A stretch of DNA of 64,000 nucleotides from Arthrobacter sp. Alg241-R88 (GTDB lineage Bacteria; Actinomycetota; Actinomycetes; Actinomycetales; Micrococcaceae). The position numbers were made by a program, and so were the translations under genes. Position 1 is the first letter of the stretch. Every line of letters starts with the position of its first letter. Below the pieces are notes generated by a model. It saw only the letters and a program-made list of their open reading frames with translations, ran no database searches and had not been told where the DNA came from. The stretch covers positions 35,682 to 99,681 of the forward strand of contig NZ_UNRG01000007.1 in the NCBI RefSeq assembly GCF_900537115.1, read 5' to 3'. Below, in pieces: positions 38,548 through 47,767 of the stretch.

Positions 38548-39201
38548 GTGACCAAGAGCGAGCAGACCCGCCGGCTGGTAGCGGACGTCGCGCTGCGGAT
38601 GTTCCGGGAGATCGGCTTCGCGAAAACCACCATGCGGGCCATTGCCGCGGAAGCCGGCGTCTCGGTGGGCAACGCCTACTACTACTTCGCGTCAAAGGAC
38701 GATCTGGTCCATGAGCTGTATCTCCAGGTCCAGGCGGAGCATGCGGACAAGGCTGCCGAAGCGCTTGAGGATACCGCTGACCTCACGAGCCGGCTCAAGG
38801 CCACCCTCCACACCGGCCTGGACGTTATGGCCCCCTACCACCGGTTTGGCGCCGACTTCGTAGCGACGGCCATCCGTCCCAGCTCCCCGGTAAATCCCTT
38901 CGCTGCCGGCTCGACGGCTGCGCGAGAGGCTTCGTTGGACATCTTCCGCAGGGCAGTTGAGGAGGCGAAGCCTCCGGCACCGAAAAAGGTCAGGGCCGAC
39001 CTCCCGGAGTTGTTGTGGCTTTGCTACATGGGCGTCACCCTCTTCTGGGTCTACGACACGTCCGAAGGGCAGCAGCGGACACGGCGGCTGGTGGACGGAG
39101 CGGTTCCATTGGTCACAAGGGGACTCGCACTGGCACGGATCCCCGGCGTCAGCAAGATCCTGGACGATGTCCTCAGCTTGAGCCGCAGCATCCGCGGCTA
39201 A
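38548..39201 (+). CDS. TetR-family transcriptional regulator
   Basis: GTG 38548 (GGAGCCGCAG upstream) gives 217 residues. The helix-turn-helix is MRAIAAEAGVSVGNAYYYFASKDDLVHELY at about 29-58, in the context MFREIGFAKTTMRAI. The C-terminal domain is helical with a hydrophobic pocket (ELLWLCYMGVTLFWVYDTS). Two copies of TGAACAxGTTCA lie directly upstream, so it should repress itself. The epimerase gene 25 bp downstream is probably in the same operon. Confidence 0.88.
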   Translation: MTKSEQTRRLVADVALRMFREIGFAKTTMRAIAAEAGVSVGNAYYYFASKDDLVHELYLQVQAEHADKAAEALEDTADLTSRLKATLHTGLDVMAPYHRFGADFVATAIRPSSPVNPFAAGSTAAREASLDIFRRAVEEAKPPAPKKVRADLPELLWLCYMGVTLFWVYDTSEGQQRTRRLVDGAVPLVTRGLALARIPGVSKILDDVLSLSRSIRG

Positions 39202-39226
39202 CTACCGAAAAAACACAGGGGGAAAG

Positions 39227-40144
39227 ATGAGCAGCACCAGAACGGTGGTATTGGCCGGAGCATCCGGTTTCATCGGCAGATATTTCCGGGCTCGATTTGA
39301 GCAGGACGGCTGGACCGTGCGCACCGTTGGCCGCAAGGGCGCCAAGAGTTCGCCGTCGGCCACGTGGGAAGATGACGACGGCGCCATCGCCAGGGTGCTC
39401 GAAGGAACGGAGCTCCTGGTGAACCTCGCTGGCCGCTCGGTCTCCTGCCGCTACAACGGCCGGAACAAGGCAGCCATACTGCAGTCCCGCGTTTCCACCA
39501 CGGCGGCACTTGGCCGGGCCGTGGCACTTTGCCGGCAGCCGCCGTCGACCTGGCTCAACGCGAGCACCGGAACAATCTACCGCCATGCCACGGATGGACC
39601 CCAGACTGAACAGGACGGGGAACTGGGCACGGGATTTTCGGTGGATGTGGCCCGCGCGTGGGAAGCGGAACTGGAAGCCGCGGTGACACCCGGGACGCGG
39701 AAGATTCCGCTGCGGATTGCCATCGTCCTGGGCCCGGGCGGCGGGGCGTTGCAGCCTGTCGCCAACCTGGCCCGTCTGGGTTTGGGCGGCCGGATGGGCC
39801 CGGGCACACAGAAATTCAGCTGGATCCACGTGGAGGACCTGTACCGATCCGTGCTCTTTGTGCATGCCCGCAAGGACATTGTTGGCCCCGTGAACGTGTC
39901 GTCACCCGATGTGGTGGACAACCGCGAGCTTATGCGCATGGTCCGCCGCGCTTATGGAGTCCGATTCGGCATCTCCACTCCGGCCTGGCTGCTGAGGCTT
40001 GGCGCCATACTGATTCGGACGGAGACCGAACTGGTCCTGAAAAGCCGCTGGGTCCAGCCGCAGAAGCTTCTGAACTCCGGTTTCGTCTACAGCCAGCCTG
40101 AACTGGGCCGGGCGCTCCTGCAGATCGCCAAAGGGACATCATGA
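39227..40144 (+). CDS. NAD-dependent epimerase/SDR39U1-like protein (DUF1731 type)
   Basis: A 305-residue extended [17 protein letters not shown] at about 7-20 (nucleotide binding), [26 protein letters not shown] at 64-89 (the NLAG and SRV stretch typical of YfcH/SDR39U1), STGTIYRHA, and the C-terminal [12 protein letters not shown] expected of DUF1731. SD AGGGGGAAAG is close to ATG 39227. The catalytic Tyr-xxx-Lys is not conserved in the canonical form (Y with RHAT), as usual in this branch. The reaction is not known. It is probably controlled by the TetR protein upstream. Confidence 0.82.
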   Translation: MSSTRTVVLAGASGFIGRYFRARFEQDGWTVRTVGRKGAKSSPSATWEDDDGAIARVLEGTELLVNLAGRSVSCRYNGRNKAAILQSRVSTTAALGRAVALCRQPPSTWLNASTGTIYRHATDGPQTEQDGELGTGFSVDVARAWEAELEAAVTPGTRKIPLRIAIVLGPGGGALQPVANLARLGLGGRMGPGTQKFSWIHVEDLYRSVLFVHARKDIVGPVNVSSPDVVDNRELMRMVRRAYGVRFGISTPAWLLRLGAILIRTETELVLKSRWVQPQKLLNSGFVYSQPELGRALLQIAKGTS

Positions 40145-40268
40145 CCCGGCCGCTTCGGCACAGAGGCAGAACCGGCAGGAACTCCTTTGGAGCCCTGACC
40201 ACCGGCGGCACCGCCTGCTGTTCAGGCATACAAGGCGGGCGGGCGACGCCGGATGGCAGGATAGTGCC

Positions 40269-41126
40269 ATGACTTCTGTTTCCGCCGATGTCCAGTCCCC
40301 CGCTGCCGCTCCGGCCGTCGTCCTGACGATCGCAGGTTCTGAGGCCACCGGCGGCGCCGGCGCCCAGGCCGACCTGAAGACCTTCCAGGAGCTCGGCGTC
40401 TTTGGCATCGCCAACCTGACCTGCATCGTCTCCTTCAACCCGAACGACAGCTGGAACCACCGCTTTGTGCCCGTTGACCAGCAGGTGATCGCCGACCAAC
40501 TTGAGGCGACGACGGCGGCCTACGGACGGGAATCCGGCGCGCCGTCAGTGTTGGAGACGGTGAAGATCGGCATGCTGGGCAGTCCGGCCACCATCAGCAC
40601 CGTGGCGGGTGCCCTCGAGGCCGGCCGGTTCCGCAACGTGGTCCTGGACCCCGTCCTCATCTGCAAGGGCCAGGAGCCCGGGCACGCACTGGACACGGAC
40701 CAGGCGCTGAAGGCGCAGATCCTCCCGCTGGCCACGTTCGTGACGCCGAACCACTTTGAAGCCGAGTCCCTGTCCGGGCTGGAGATCACCGACGTCGAAT
40801 CCTTGAAGGCCGCGGCTGTGCGCATCCACGAACTCAGCGGAGCAGCAGTACTGGCCAAGGGGGGCGTGCGGCTGGCAGGCCCCGACGCCGTCGACGTTTT
40901 CTACGACGGCGAAACACTTGAGGTGCTGAGCGCGCCCAAGGTCGGGGACGTTGCGGTGTCCGGCGCCGGGTGCTCCCTCGCCGCTGCAGTAACGGCTGAG
41001 CTGGCCAAGGGCGCGGCGCCGCTGCAGGCTGCCCGGACAGCAAAGGCGTTTGTCACTGCCGGGATCCGGAACCGCGTAGCTTCGGGCGCGCCGTTTGATG
41101 CCCTCTGGCAGGGCGGCGCCGGCTAA
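40269..41126 (+). CDS. Pyridoxal/hydroxymethylpyrimidine kinase (ThiD-like PdxK)
   Basis: A 285-residue ribokinase-fold protein: [27 protein letters not shown] near the N-terminus (ThiD/PdxK substrate loop, usually GSDSGGGAGIQADLKT), [18 protein letters not shown], and the anion-hole signature [16 protein letters not shown]. The altered loop (EATGGAGAQ) favours the pyridoxal-kinase-like branch over thiamine biosynthesis. ThiD itself cannot be excluded. CAGGAT ends 6 nt before the ATG with no Shine-Dalgarno, suggesting a leaderless mRNA. A repeat array follows 18 bp after the stop. Confidence 0.8.
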   Translation: MTSVSADVQSPAAAPAVVLTIAGSEATGGAGAQADLKTFQELGVFGIANLTCIVSFNPNDSWNHRFVPVDQQVIADQLEATTAAYGRESGAPSVLETVKIGMLGSPATISTVAGALEAGRFRNVVLDPVLICKGQEPGHALDTDQALKAQILPLATFVTPNHFEAESLSGLEITDVESLKAAAVRIHELSGAAVLAKGGVRLAGPDAVDVFYDGETLEVLSAPKVGDVAVSGAGCSLAAAVTAELAKGAAPLQAARTAKAFVTAGIRNRVASGAPFDALWQGGAG

Positions 41127-41144
41127 CCCGCCACTGAACCCCGG

Positions 41145-41234
41145 ACGCTCTCTCACTTAATGCGCGTTTTTCCAGCACCCTCTTGCACATGTGCGAGAGG
41201 GTGCCTCATTTTGCTGCATTAGCTGATGGAGCGT
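41145..41234. repeat. 32-bp-phased repeat array (locus 2)
   Basis: Core ACGCTCTCTCACTT at 41145, a diverged second copy around 41175 (GCACCCTCTTGCAC), then inverted copies at 41191-41204 and ending GAGCGTC at 41229-41235. GCACCCTCTTGCAC (41175-41188) and GTGCGAGAGGGTGC (41191-41204) form a near-perfect hairpin. The locus lies between the convergent kinase and serpin genes. Confidence 0.8.
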
Positions 41235-41275
41235 CTGAGGACGCGGACGACGGCCGGCCGGTCCCGGACGTCCAT

Positions 41276-42592
41276 TCACCTGGGGTCGGCCACAGTTCCC
41301 ATGAACAGCGGCAGCCCGCTTTCAACGTGGATGATCTGGTAGTGGAACGGCCGGTCGAAATCGATGATCCGCTCGGGCTCCGGTGGGGCGCTGGTTGCCA
41401 TTCCGTTGATCTGGGTCACCGCGGCCGCAATGGTGCCCTTTTCGGCCACCGTGATGTTGGCAGCCTGGGCGGCCTGGGTGATCATCATCTGCGGCTGGAT
41501 GTTGTTGAAGTCCTCCGTGGTGCCGAGCATTTTCTTCAGTCCCAGCGCGTCGAAGACCTTGCGGAGATCAAAACTGGACCTGTGGTCCCAGCGCGGCAGC
41601 TGGATCCGGACGGACGCGGGCCGGGCCATATCAAACTCGTCCGCGATTTCCGTAAGTTTCTCCGCGCCGAAGGCCGCAGGGGCGGGAGTGTCAGCCGAAG
41701 CCGCTGCGCCATCGGGAGCGGCCGTCTCCGCGGGCAGGACCAGCCGCATGACGAAACCGTCCGCGTAGGGAAGATCCACACCCTCCCAGCCGATGCCTTC
41801 CGCATATTTCATCCTGATTTCGTTGTGCATTGCCGGCACAGCGATTTCCTCGCCTGCGGCTGTCGTGAAGGGAAGGTCAGAGGTGTCGTTCGGATCGAAC
41901 GGTGTGCTCCAGGCGGAGGCGAAGTACAAAGAGTTGAGCAGGCTGAAGGTGTTGTCGGGGTCGTACTGTGCCGGGGCTTCCTTGATCCTGCCGCCGGTAT
42001 TCCTGTTCACCCAGGCATCAATGGCGGGCTTCGTTGTACCCTCGTCGCTGAAATCCACCGGATACACGCCGGATCCATAGTGCCGGGCCAGCGTATCCAG
42101 GAAGGACTGCCCGGCGGGCACGTCCTTATCGACGAACAGCCCGTTGGCGGAGTGCATGACCGGTTTCCGCGGCGGGTTGTCCTCATCCACTGTGCCGGGG
42201 TCGCCGTCGAACTTTTCGAGCGAGCGGAGGACCGAGTTCATGGCCTCATCGCGCTTCTCAACGGGAAATTGCAGGATGCTGTCCATCTCGGTCGCGGTCC
42301 CATCGGTGGCACCGGCACGGAGCATGGCGAGGGCAATCAGGAGGCTTCCGGGTGAGGACACCACGTTCCCGTTGGCACCGTCCCCGCCGTCAACCAACAG
42401 CGCTGCGCCGAGGATGAGCGCGGAAGCCCGGAAGGAGCGCAACTCAGCGGCGTAGTCCTCGCGGTCCACCAAGACCCGCTCGACGCCGTCGGCCGCGAGG
42501 AGCTCCGGCGGCGCCGGCGACGGGGGTGGCACCGCACACCCTGCCAGTCCCATGAGGGCACCCAACGCAATCATCCGCTGAAAACGAAACAC
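41276..42592 (-). CDS. Serpin (serine-protease-inhibitor family) lipoprotein
   Basis: A 438-residue serpin. GTG 42592 with GGGGGAGG 8 nt upstream gives a short lipoprotein signal ending LMGLAGC (Cys about 19). Serpin landmarks: NVVSSPGSLLIALAMLRAGATDGTATEM (helix B region), NGLFVDKD, NTFSLLNSLYFASAWSTPFDPNDT (strand 3A/breach), the hinge EKGTIAAAVTQ (about 384-394), and the C-terminal signature DFDRPFHYQI...PLFMGTVADP. By hinge counting the scissile bond falls near residues 398-401 (MATS). Serpins trap a protease irreversibly; here it would act at the outer membrane-facing surface. No protease gene is adjacent. Confidence 0.9.
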   Translation of the reverse strand: MFRFQRMIALGALMGLAGCAVPPPSPAPPELLAADGVERVLVDREDYAAELRSFRASALILGAALLVDGGDGANGNVVSSPGSLLIALAMLRAGATDGTATEMDSILQFPVEKRDEAMNSVLRSLEKFDGDPGTVDEDNPPRKPVMHSANGLFVDKDVPAGQSFLDTLARHYGSGVYPVDFSDEGTTKPAIDAWVNRNTGGRIKEAPAQYDPDNTFSLLNSLYFASAWSTPFDPNDTSDLPFTTAAGEEIAVPAMHNEIRMKYAEGIGWEGVDLPYADGFVMRLVLPAETAAPDGAAASADTPAPAAFGAEKLTEIADEFDMARPASVRIQLPRWDHRSSFDLRKVFDALGLKKMLGTTEDFNNIQPQMMITQAAQAANITVAEKGTIAAAVTQINGMATSAPPEPERIIDFDRPFHYQIIHVESGLPLFMGTVADPR

Positions 42593-42760
42593 CTCTGTTG
42601 CCTCCCCCGGCATGCCAAGGCGGGAATCCGCCTCCTCTCAGTGAAACAGCGACGGCGGCACGGGACGATGCCTGTTCGGTCACGCTTTGCACTCGATTTG
42701 GTCTCGCCCGCCCGCGCCTTCGCCGTGCCCGCGGGTACCCTTCCGCGACCCCTTCCACCA

Positions 42761-42866
42761 GGACGCTCTCTCACTTAACGCAGAAAAACCCGGGACGCTC
42801 TCTCACTTTCCTGAAGAGAGTGATGGAGCGTCCCGGTATTTGCTGCAGAACCTGAGAGAGCATTCT
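42761..42866. repeat. 32-bp-phased repeat array (locus 3)
   Basis: GGACGCTCTCTCACTT starts at 42761 and again at 42793 (32 bp), followed by inverted copies ending GAGCGTCC near 42833 and GAGAGCATTC near 42865 (32 bp apart). The two inner copies form a stem around TCCTGAAGA. It lies upstream of the serpin gene and after the end of the kgtP-like gene. Confidence 0.85.
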
Positions 42867-42934
42867 GGTGCGGTGAGGGAACGACGGCGGGTGGCCGCCC
42901 GCCGTCGTCCTCCCTGAGGTTCTCCCTCGGGACG

Positions 42935-44329
42935 CTAGACGCCCAGGAGGTCCTTGTCCTTGTCGCCGTCCTTGCGGTCCTGCACCCAGGCGTGGCCCTG
43001 TTCATGGTCCAGGTGAGTGGCCTTCTTGTTCTTCAGGGCGAAGATGTAGACCACCAGCGAGATGGCAATGGCCACCGTGACGTAGGTGAAGAACAGGTCC
43101 ACCCGTTCGGCCTTCTGAAACGCGGCACCGATGAGCGGAACTGTGCCTCCGAAAAGGGAGTTGGCAATCGCGTAGCCGAGTCCGACGCCGAGGGCACGGA
43201 TGGAAGCGGGAAAGAGTTCAGCCTTTACCAGGGCGTTGATGGACGTGTAGCCGCCCACGATCAGCAGCCCGCCCAGCATCAGCAGGAAGGCGGTGAACGG
43301 ATCTTTGGTGTTGGACAGGGTGGAGAGCAGTGGCCACGTGAACAGGACGCCCGTGATGCCGAACCACAGAAGCAGCGGCTTGCGGCCCACCTTGTCCGAC
43401 ACTATGCCGTAAACCGGCTGCAGGAGCATAAAGATGAACAATGCCCAGAAGTTGATCACGGACGTGTCGGTCTTCGCGATGCCAGAGGTATCGTTCATGA
43501 ACTTCAGGATGAAGTTGGTGTAGGTGTAGAACGCCACCGTGCCGCCGAGGGTGACGCCGATGCAGATCAGCAACGGCTTCCAGTACTGCGTGAACAGGAG
43601 CTTCATTGTGCCGGGCTGGGCAACTCCCGCTGCGGCCGGCGTCTTTGCAGCCTGTACCTGCTCCTCCGAGACGGTCTCTTCCATTGACCGCCGAAGCCAG
43701 AGGACTACAAGCGCCGCTACGCCGCCGAGGGCGAAGGGAATGCGCCAGCCCCACTCGGTGAGATCCTCCTTGGGGATGGCGTTCTGCAGGATTACCAGAA
43801 CCAGCAGCGCCAGCATCTGGCCACCGATCAGGGTGACGTACTGGAAGCTGGAGAAGAAGCCGCGGCGTTTGGACGTTGCGGCCTCGGACATGTAGGTGGC
43901 GCTGGTACCGTACTCGCCGCCCACGGAGAAACCCTGGACCAGGCGGATCAGGATGAGCAGGACCAAGGCCCAGACACCCACCTGCTGCGTGGTAGGCAGG
44001 ATCGCGATGGCGAAAGAACCTGCGGACATCAGGGTCACGCTCAGGGTCAGTGCCGCTTTGCGGCCCTTCCGGTCGGCGTAGCGGCCAAAGAACCAGGCTC
44101 CGATGGGCCGCATCAGGAACGACGTCGAGAAGACGGCCATTGCCTCAAGGCCGGCCTGAAGGTCATCTTCCGAGTTGAAGAAGTGGGCCTGGAAGTAGGC
44201 TGCGAAGACCGTGTAAACGTACAGGTCGTACCACTCCACGAGGTTGCCGGCCGACCCCTTGAGGATGTTGCTGACTGCCCGGCGCGTTTGCGCGGCCTCG
44301 CTCGTTGTTGCAAGTTGTTGGGTGCTCAT
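42935..44329 (-). CDS. MFS metabolite:H+ symporter (MHS family, KgtP-like)
   Basis: A 464-residue 12-helix transporter. LKGSAGNLVEWYDLYVYTVFAAYFQAHFF near residue 23 and RPIGAWFFGRYADRKGRKAALTLSV near 75 are signatures of the MHS group (alpha-ketoglutarate permease KgtP, ProP, citrate). The KgtP match is closest in the first helix (GNLVEWYDLYVY). SD AAGGAAGG precedes ATG 44329. It is divergent from the response-regulator/kinase/TAXI operon, which suggests that this two-component system controls uptake of a dicarboxylate. The last 25 residues are charged and cytoplasmic. Confidence 0.88.
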   Translation of the reverse strand: MSTQQLATTSEAAQTRRAVSNILKGSAGNLVEWYDLYVYTVFAAYFQAHFFNSEDDLQAGLEAMAVFSTSFLMRPIGAWFFGRYADRKGRKAALTLSVTLMSAGSFAIAILPTTQQVGVWALVLLILIRLVQGFSVGGEYGTSATYMSEAATSKRRGFFSSFQYVTLIGGQMLALLVLVILQNAIPKEDLTEWGWRIPFALGGVAALVVLWLRRSMEETVSEEQVQAAKTPAAAGVAQPGTMKLLFTQYWKPLLICIGVTLGGTVAFYTYTNFILKFMNDTSGIAKTDTSVINFWALFIFMLLQPVYGIVSDKVGRKPLLLWFGITGVLFTWPLLSTLSNTKDPFTAFLLMLGGLLIVGGYTSINALVKAELFPASIRALGVGLGYAIANSLFGGTVPLIGAAFQKAERVDLFFTYVTVAIAISLVVYIFALKNKKATHLDHEQGHAWVQDRKDGDKDKDLLGV

Positions 44330-44500
44330 CGCTGAACCTTCCTTGGATGCGCGGCCCCCGCTGTGCGCTCCGACCTGACTTTCGTACTGTCCATGGCAGC
44401 ATTGCTCATGGTTCCTCCTCGACGTTGAACGTCCCCTTGAAGCCTGAGGACTTCACCAAAGCTATTCGTGAGCCAGGGCACAGCCCAAGCGAAAGCCGAT

Positions 44501-44530
44501 TTCCTAACACTTCCTTAAGTTTTCTTCGCG
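44501..44530 (+). promoter_or_regulatory. Phased direct repeats, candidate response-regulator site
   Basis: Within the 308-bp divergent gap (44330-44637) the run TTCCTAACAC-TTCCTTAAGT-TTTCTTCGCG repeats a TTCCT/TTTCT block every 10 bp. OmpR-type regulators bind such head-to-tail repeats one helical turn apart. It is about 110 bp upstream of the regulator gene and 170 bp from the permease start. Nothing else in the gap is clear. Confidence 0.4.
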
Positions 44531-44637
44531 GGTGGCCGTGTCCGGGCGGACAGGCCGCAGGACGGAAACTGGCCGAGAGGGTAACCTCCAAAGGCAGGCA
44601 GGGGGAACCACACAGACTAAACGGAACAGGAACTGGC

Positions 44638-45306
44638 ATGGATGTTCTCATCGTCGAAGACGACGACGCCATGGCATCCGCCCTTGAGGCGGCCGTGGTT
44701 TCCGCCGGGCATACGTCCAGCAGGGTTTCCCGTGGCGCCGACGCGCTCCTCGAGCACCGGCGGTTCGAGGTCATCCTGCTGGACCTGGGGCTTCCCGACA
44801 TGGACGGCCTCGAGGTACTCCGCAAGCTCCGCCAGGTCACCCCCGTTCCCATCCTGATCCTCACGGCACGCGACGACGAACGCAGCGTGGTGCTGGGCCT
44901 GCGCTCCGGGGCCGATGACTACCTCGTCAAGCCGGTAAAGCTGGTGGAACTCCTCGCGCGCATTGAAGCGGTCACCAGGCGGACGGGCCGCGCCAGGGAC
45001 ACCAGGCAGCAGCGCATCGTACTGGGGGAACTCGAAGTTGACCTCGAACGCCGGGTGGCCGTCCTCGGCCAGCAGACTCTTCCGCTGACGGCCACGGAAT
45101 TTGACCTGCTGGCACTCCTGGCCAGCCACGCGGGGTCAGTCGTCACGCGGGAACAGATCCTCGACGCGCTGTGGGGCGACGCGTTCCTCGCATCCTCGCG
45201 GTCCCTTGATGTGCACTTGACCGGCTTGAGGTCCAAGCTTCAGATGCCGGGCTTCATCATCAACGTCCGGGGCGTTGGCTACCGCGTCGAAGCGGATCCT
45301 GCGTGA
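44638..45306 (+). CDS. OmpR/PhoB-family response regulator (TctD-like)
   Basis: A 222-residue protein with a receiver domain (acidic pair near residues 7-10, phosphorylation site D49 in LLDLGLPDMDG, T76, K98 in DYLVKP). A C-terminal winged helix (about 125-220) follows, with LTATEFDLLALLASHAGSVVTREQILDALWG and RSLDVHLTGLRSKL. ATG 44638 has AGGAA upstream. Its TGA overlaps the kinase GTG by 4 bp (GTGA), so they are translated together. Expected targets are the divergent KgtP-like gene and its own operon. Confidence 0.9.
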   Translation: MDVLIVEDDDAMASALEAAVVSAGHTSSRVSRGADALLEHRRFEVILLDLGLPDMDGLEVLRKLRQVTPVPILILTARDDERSVVLGLRSGADDYLVKPVKLVELLARIEAVTRRTGRARDTRQQRIVLGELEVDLERRVAVLGQQTLPLTATEFDLLALLASHAGSVVTREQILDALWGDAFLASSRSLDVHLTGLRSKLQMPGFIINVRGVGYRVEADPA

Positions 45307-46757
45307 AACTCCGCGTCCTGGGGATCCTGGGCATCCTGATAGTCGTTCTGGTGCTTGTCGCTTCCACCACCATCCTGGCTTCGGCCAGCAGGGAGCTTAC
45401 GCAGGAACTCCAGATCAACAGGGCCGCCGCCCTCAACAGGCTTGCGCAGGTTGCGTTCGACGCGGGGACGGACGGGGGCGACGCCACGCAACTCCAGGCA
45501 GAGATGGACAGATACTCGGAGCTTTACGGGGAAGGAATCCTGGTCCGGCTCCAGGAACGCACATTGCGCTCCGGTGGCCTGAGCGAGGACAGGGCGGACG
45601 TCCAGGATGCCCTGGCCAGGGCAAACCTGAACCTCAGTGACACCGCTCTGGCCCCACTTCAACCGTTCGGCACCGGTTCCGAGGTCATCTCCCGCTCCTT
45701 CGGCAGTGCCAGCCAAGTGCTCGGCGCGGCCGTCCTCGAGGTCAACAAGGACGCTGCCCGGCAGAAACTGCGCGAGCGCTGGCTCGCCGTCGGACTTGCC
45801 GCGGCCGCGCTGGCCGCTCTGCTCCTTATCGGAGCTGCCCAGGTGACCGGATGGGTGCTCCGCCCGGTGAACCGCCTCAGCGCCGCCGTGGCCGAACTTG
45901 AAACTACCGGTCGGAGCGGCCGGCTGCCCGCGGAGGGTCCACCGGAGCTGCGGGCATTAAGCCGCTCCTTCACCACAATGGCACGAAGCGTAAGCGACAG
46001 TATCGAAGCCCAGCGCCAACTGATCGCTGACACTTCCCACGAGCTGCGGAATCCGGTGGGCGCCCTGCGGCTGCGGATCGACCTGTTGCTGCTGGAGCTG
46101 AAAACTTCCCGGGAGCGGGCTGCCGCGTCCGCGGTGGTGGCTGAGCTTGAGCGTGTAGAGGAGATCCTTGACGGGGTGCTAAAGCTGGCGGCCGCCGAAC
46201 ACCGTGCCCTGGAGGACTCCGCCGGCGCACCCGGCCACCTGCTTTTCAGGGGGGACCAGGCCGCAATTGACCCCTTCCCCATCCTGCAGGAAGAAGCCGA
46301 ACGGGTAGAACCTGCCGCACGGCTCGCCGGCGCCTCCGTTCGCCTCGGCAGCCCTCCCTGGCAGTCTGCGCTCATCGCCTGCAACCCGGACGATCTCGCA
46401 CAAATGGTGGGAGAACTGCTGAACAACGCCATCAAATACGCGGGCCGCGCCAACATTTCGGTGTCACTCCGCGTTGACAGGGATCTTGTGACGATTGAAG
46501 TGTCCGACGACGGGCCCGGGCTTTCACCCGCGGAAAGGGCACATGCCTCGCACCGGTTTTGGCGCTCGCCGAAGCACCGGGGCATCAGCGGCAATGGGCT
46601 GGGCATGACGATCGTGGAGAAACTGGCCGTCGCCAACGGGGGGCGCCTGCTGCTGGGGGAGGCTCAGCCCTCCGGGCTGGCCGCTACCCTTGAGTTCCCG
46701 CGGGCACCGGAAGTTCAAGGTGCCGCAAGCCAAAGGGCAGGCGGCCCCCATGTCTGA
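45303..46757 (+). CDS. Membrane sensor histidine kinase
   Basis: A 484-residue kinase: transmembrane helix 1 (about 4-26), an extracytoplasmic sensor region of about 130 residues, helix 2 (about 160-182), HAMP, then HisKA with ADTSHELRNPVGAL (H246). The HATPase domain has LLNNAIKYAG (N box) and DDGPGL (G1). The sensor part has no Cys or known ligand motif. The overlap with the TAXI lipoprotein gene downstream suggests that this exported binding protein delivers the signal, as described for TctC-like proteins and some other binding-protein-dependent kinases. Confidence 0.9.
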   Translation: MKLRVLGILGILIVVLVLVASTTILASASRELTQELQINRAAALNRLAQVAFDAGTDGGDATQLQAEMDRYSELYGEGILVRLQERTLRSGGLSEDRADVQDALARANLNLSDTALAPLQPFGTGSEVISRSFGSASQVLGAAVLEVNKDAARQKLRERWLAVGLAAAALAALLLIGAAQVTGWVLRPVNRLSAAVAELETTGRSGRLPAEGPPELRALSRSFTTMARSVSDSIEAQRQLIADTSHELRNPVGALRLRIDLLLLELKTSRERAAASAVVAELERVEEILDGVLKLAAAEHRALEDSAGAPGHLLFRGDQAAIDPFPILQEEAERVEPAARLAGASVRLGSPPWQSALIACNPDDLAQMVGELLNNAIKYAGRANISVSLRVDRDLVTIEVSDDGPGLSPAERAHASHRFWRSPKHRGISGNGLGMTIVEKLAVANGGRLLLGEAQPSGLAATLEFPRAPEVQGAASQRAGGPHV

Positions 46758-47763
46758 CCTGAGCTCATGCCGGCTGTCCAGGCGTGCGGCCCTCAAAGCC
46801 GGTGTTGCGGCCGGGTTCGCCGGCCTGCTGCTACCGGTACTGGGCAGCTGCACGGCGGACGATCGGCTGGACTCCGTTACGGTTGCAGGGGGTGAACCGG
46901 GCGGTTTCTACCTCGAGTTTGCCAGCCTGCTTGCCGCCTCCCTGCAGCGCAACCGGGTGGCTCGGCAGGCCATGGCCCTGACCACCGGTGGCAGCTTGGA
47001 CAACCTTGAACACCTGCTGAGCGGGCGGGCCACGTTCGCCGTCGCCCTCGCTGATGCCGCAGCCCAACGCGCAGCGGAAGCTGGCGCGACCGGCGTCGGA
47101 ATCACGGCTCTCGGAAGGGTTTACGAAAACTACGTCCACTGCGTCGTCCGGAAGGCCGGGGGCATCAGCAGCATTGCCGGGTTGGCTGGCAGGACGGTGG
47201 CAGTGGGCGAACCAGGCTCAGGGACTTCCCTCACCACACCGCGCCTGCTTGAAGCTGCGGGCCTCCGCTCCGTCGCTGCGGGTGAAAGTGCCGCTGGCCC
47301 CGGCGGAGCGGTCACCGTTTTGAACCTGGGGCTGAATGATGGCCTGACGGCGCTACGAGAGGGATCAGCGGACGCCTTGTTCTGGTCCGGAGGTGTTCCC
47401 ACAGCCGCCATCGCTGCTGCCCATGGCGACGTGGGGCTCAACTTCCTGGATATCTCCGTGCTGCTTCCGTCCCTGCGTGCGAGGTACGGCGCCTTCTATG
47501 ACCGGGTGCTGATCCCAGCCGGTGCCTACGAAGGCCTTCCCGCCGTCTGGACAGTTGGCGTGACCAACCTGCTGCTCTGCCGCAGCGACCTGACGGACAC
47601 CACCGTGAAGCGGACCGTGGAGCTGCTGGTGGGCCACGCCGAAGAGCTCATTCCCCGGTCCAGCCTGGGGGTCCAGTTCCTCAGCCCGGAATCCCTCATC
47701 AACACGGCAGGCTTGCCGCTGCACCCGGCAGCTGCCTCTGCCTACCGGGAGCTGCACGGGTAA
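46750..47763 (+). CDS. TAXI-family solute-binding lipoprotein (orphan, no TRAP permease)
   Basis: A 337-residue exported protein. A twin-arginine-type signal (SRRAALKAG) runs into a lipobox VLGSC (C34). The TAXI domain follows: VAGGEPGGFYLEFASLLA, TGGSLDNLEHLLSGRATFAVALADAAA, SIAGLAGRTVAVGEPGSGTSLTTPRLLEAAGL and GLNDGLTALREGSADALFWSGGVPTAAI. TAXI proteins normally feed TRAP permeases with dicarboxylates or glutamate-like ligands. No DctQM genes are present, so this one probably serves sensing. ATG 46750 lies inside the last codons of the kinase gene (8-bp overlap). Confidence 0.88.
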   Translation: MSDLSSCRLSRRAALKAGVAAGFAGLLLPVLGSCTADDRLDSVTVAGGEPGGFYLEFASLLAASLQRNRVARQAMALTTGGSLDNLEHLLSGRATFAVALADAAAQRAAEAGATGVGITALGRVYENYVHCVVRKAGGISSIAGLAGRTVAVGEPGSGTSLTTPRLLEAAGLRSVAAGESAAGPGGAVTVLNLGLNDGLTALREGSADALFWSGGVPTAAIAAAHGDVGLNFLDISVLLPSLRARYGAFYDRVLIPAGAYEGLPAVWTVGVTNLLLCRSDLTDTTVKRTVELLVGHAEELIPRSSLGVQFLSPESLINTAGLPLHPAAASAYRELHG

Positions 47764-47767
47764 AGGG

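Noticed and set aside
44305..44637. Extended N-terminus of the response regulator
   Set aside because: The frame is open upstream, but the receiver domain starts exactly at ATG 44638, which has its own ribosome-binding site, and the upstream stretch is the divergent promoter.
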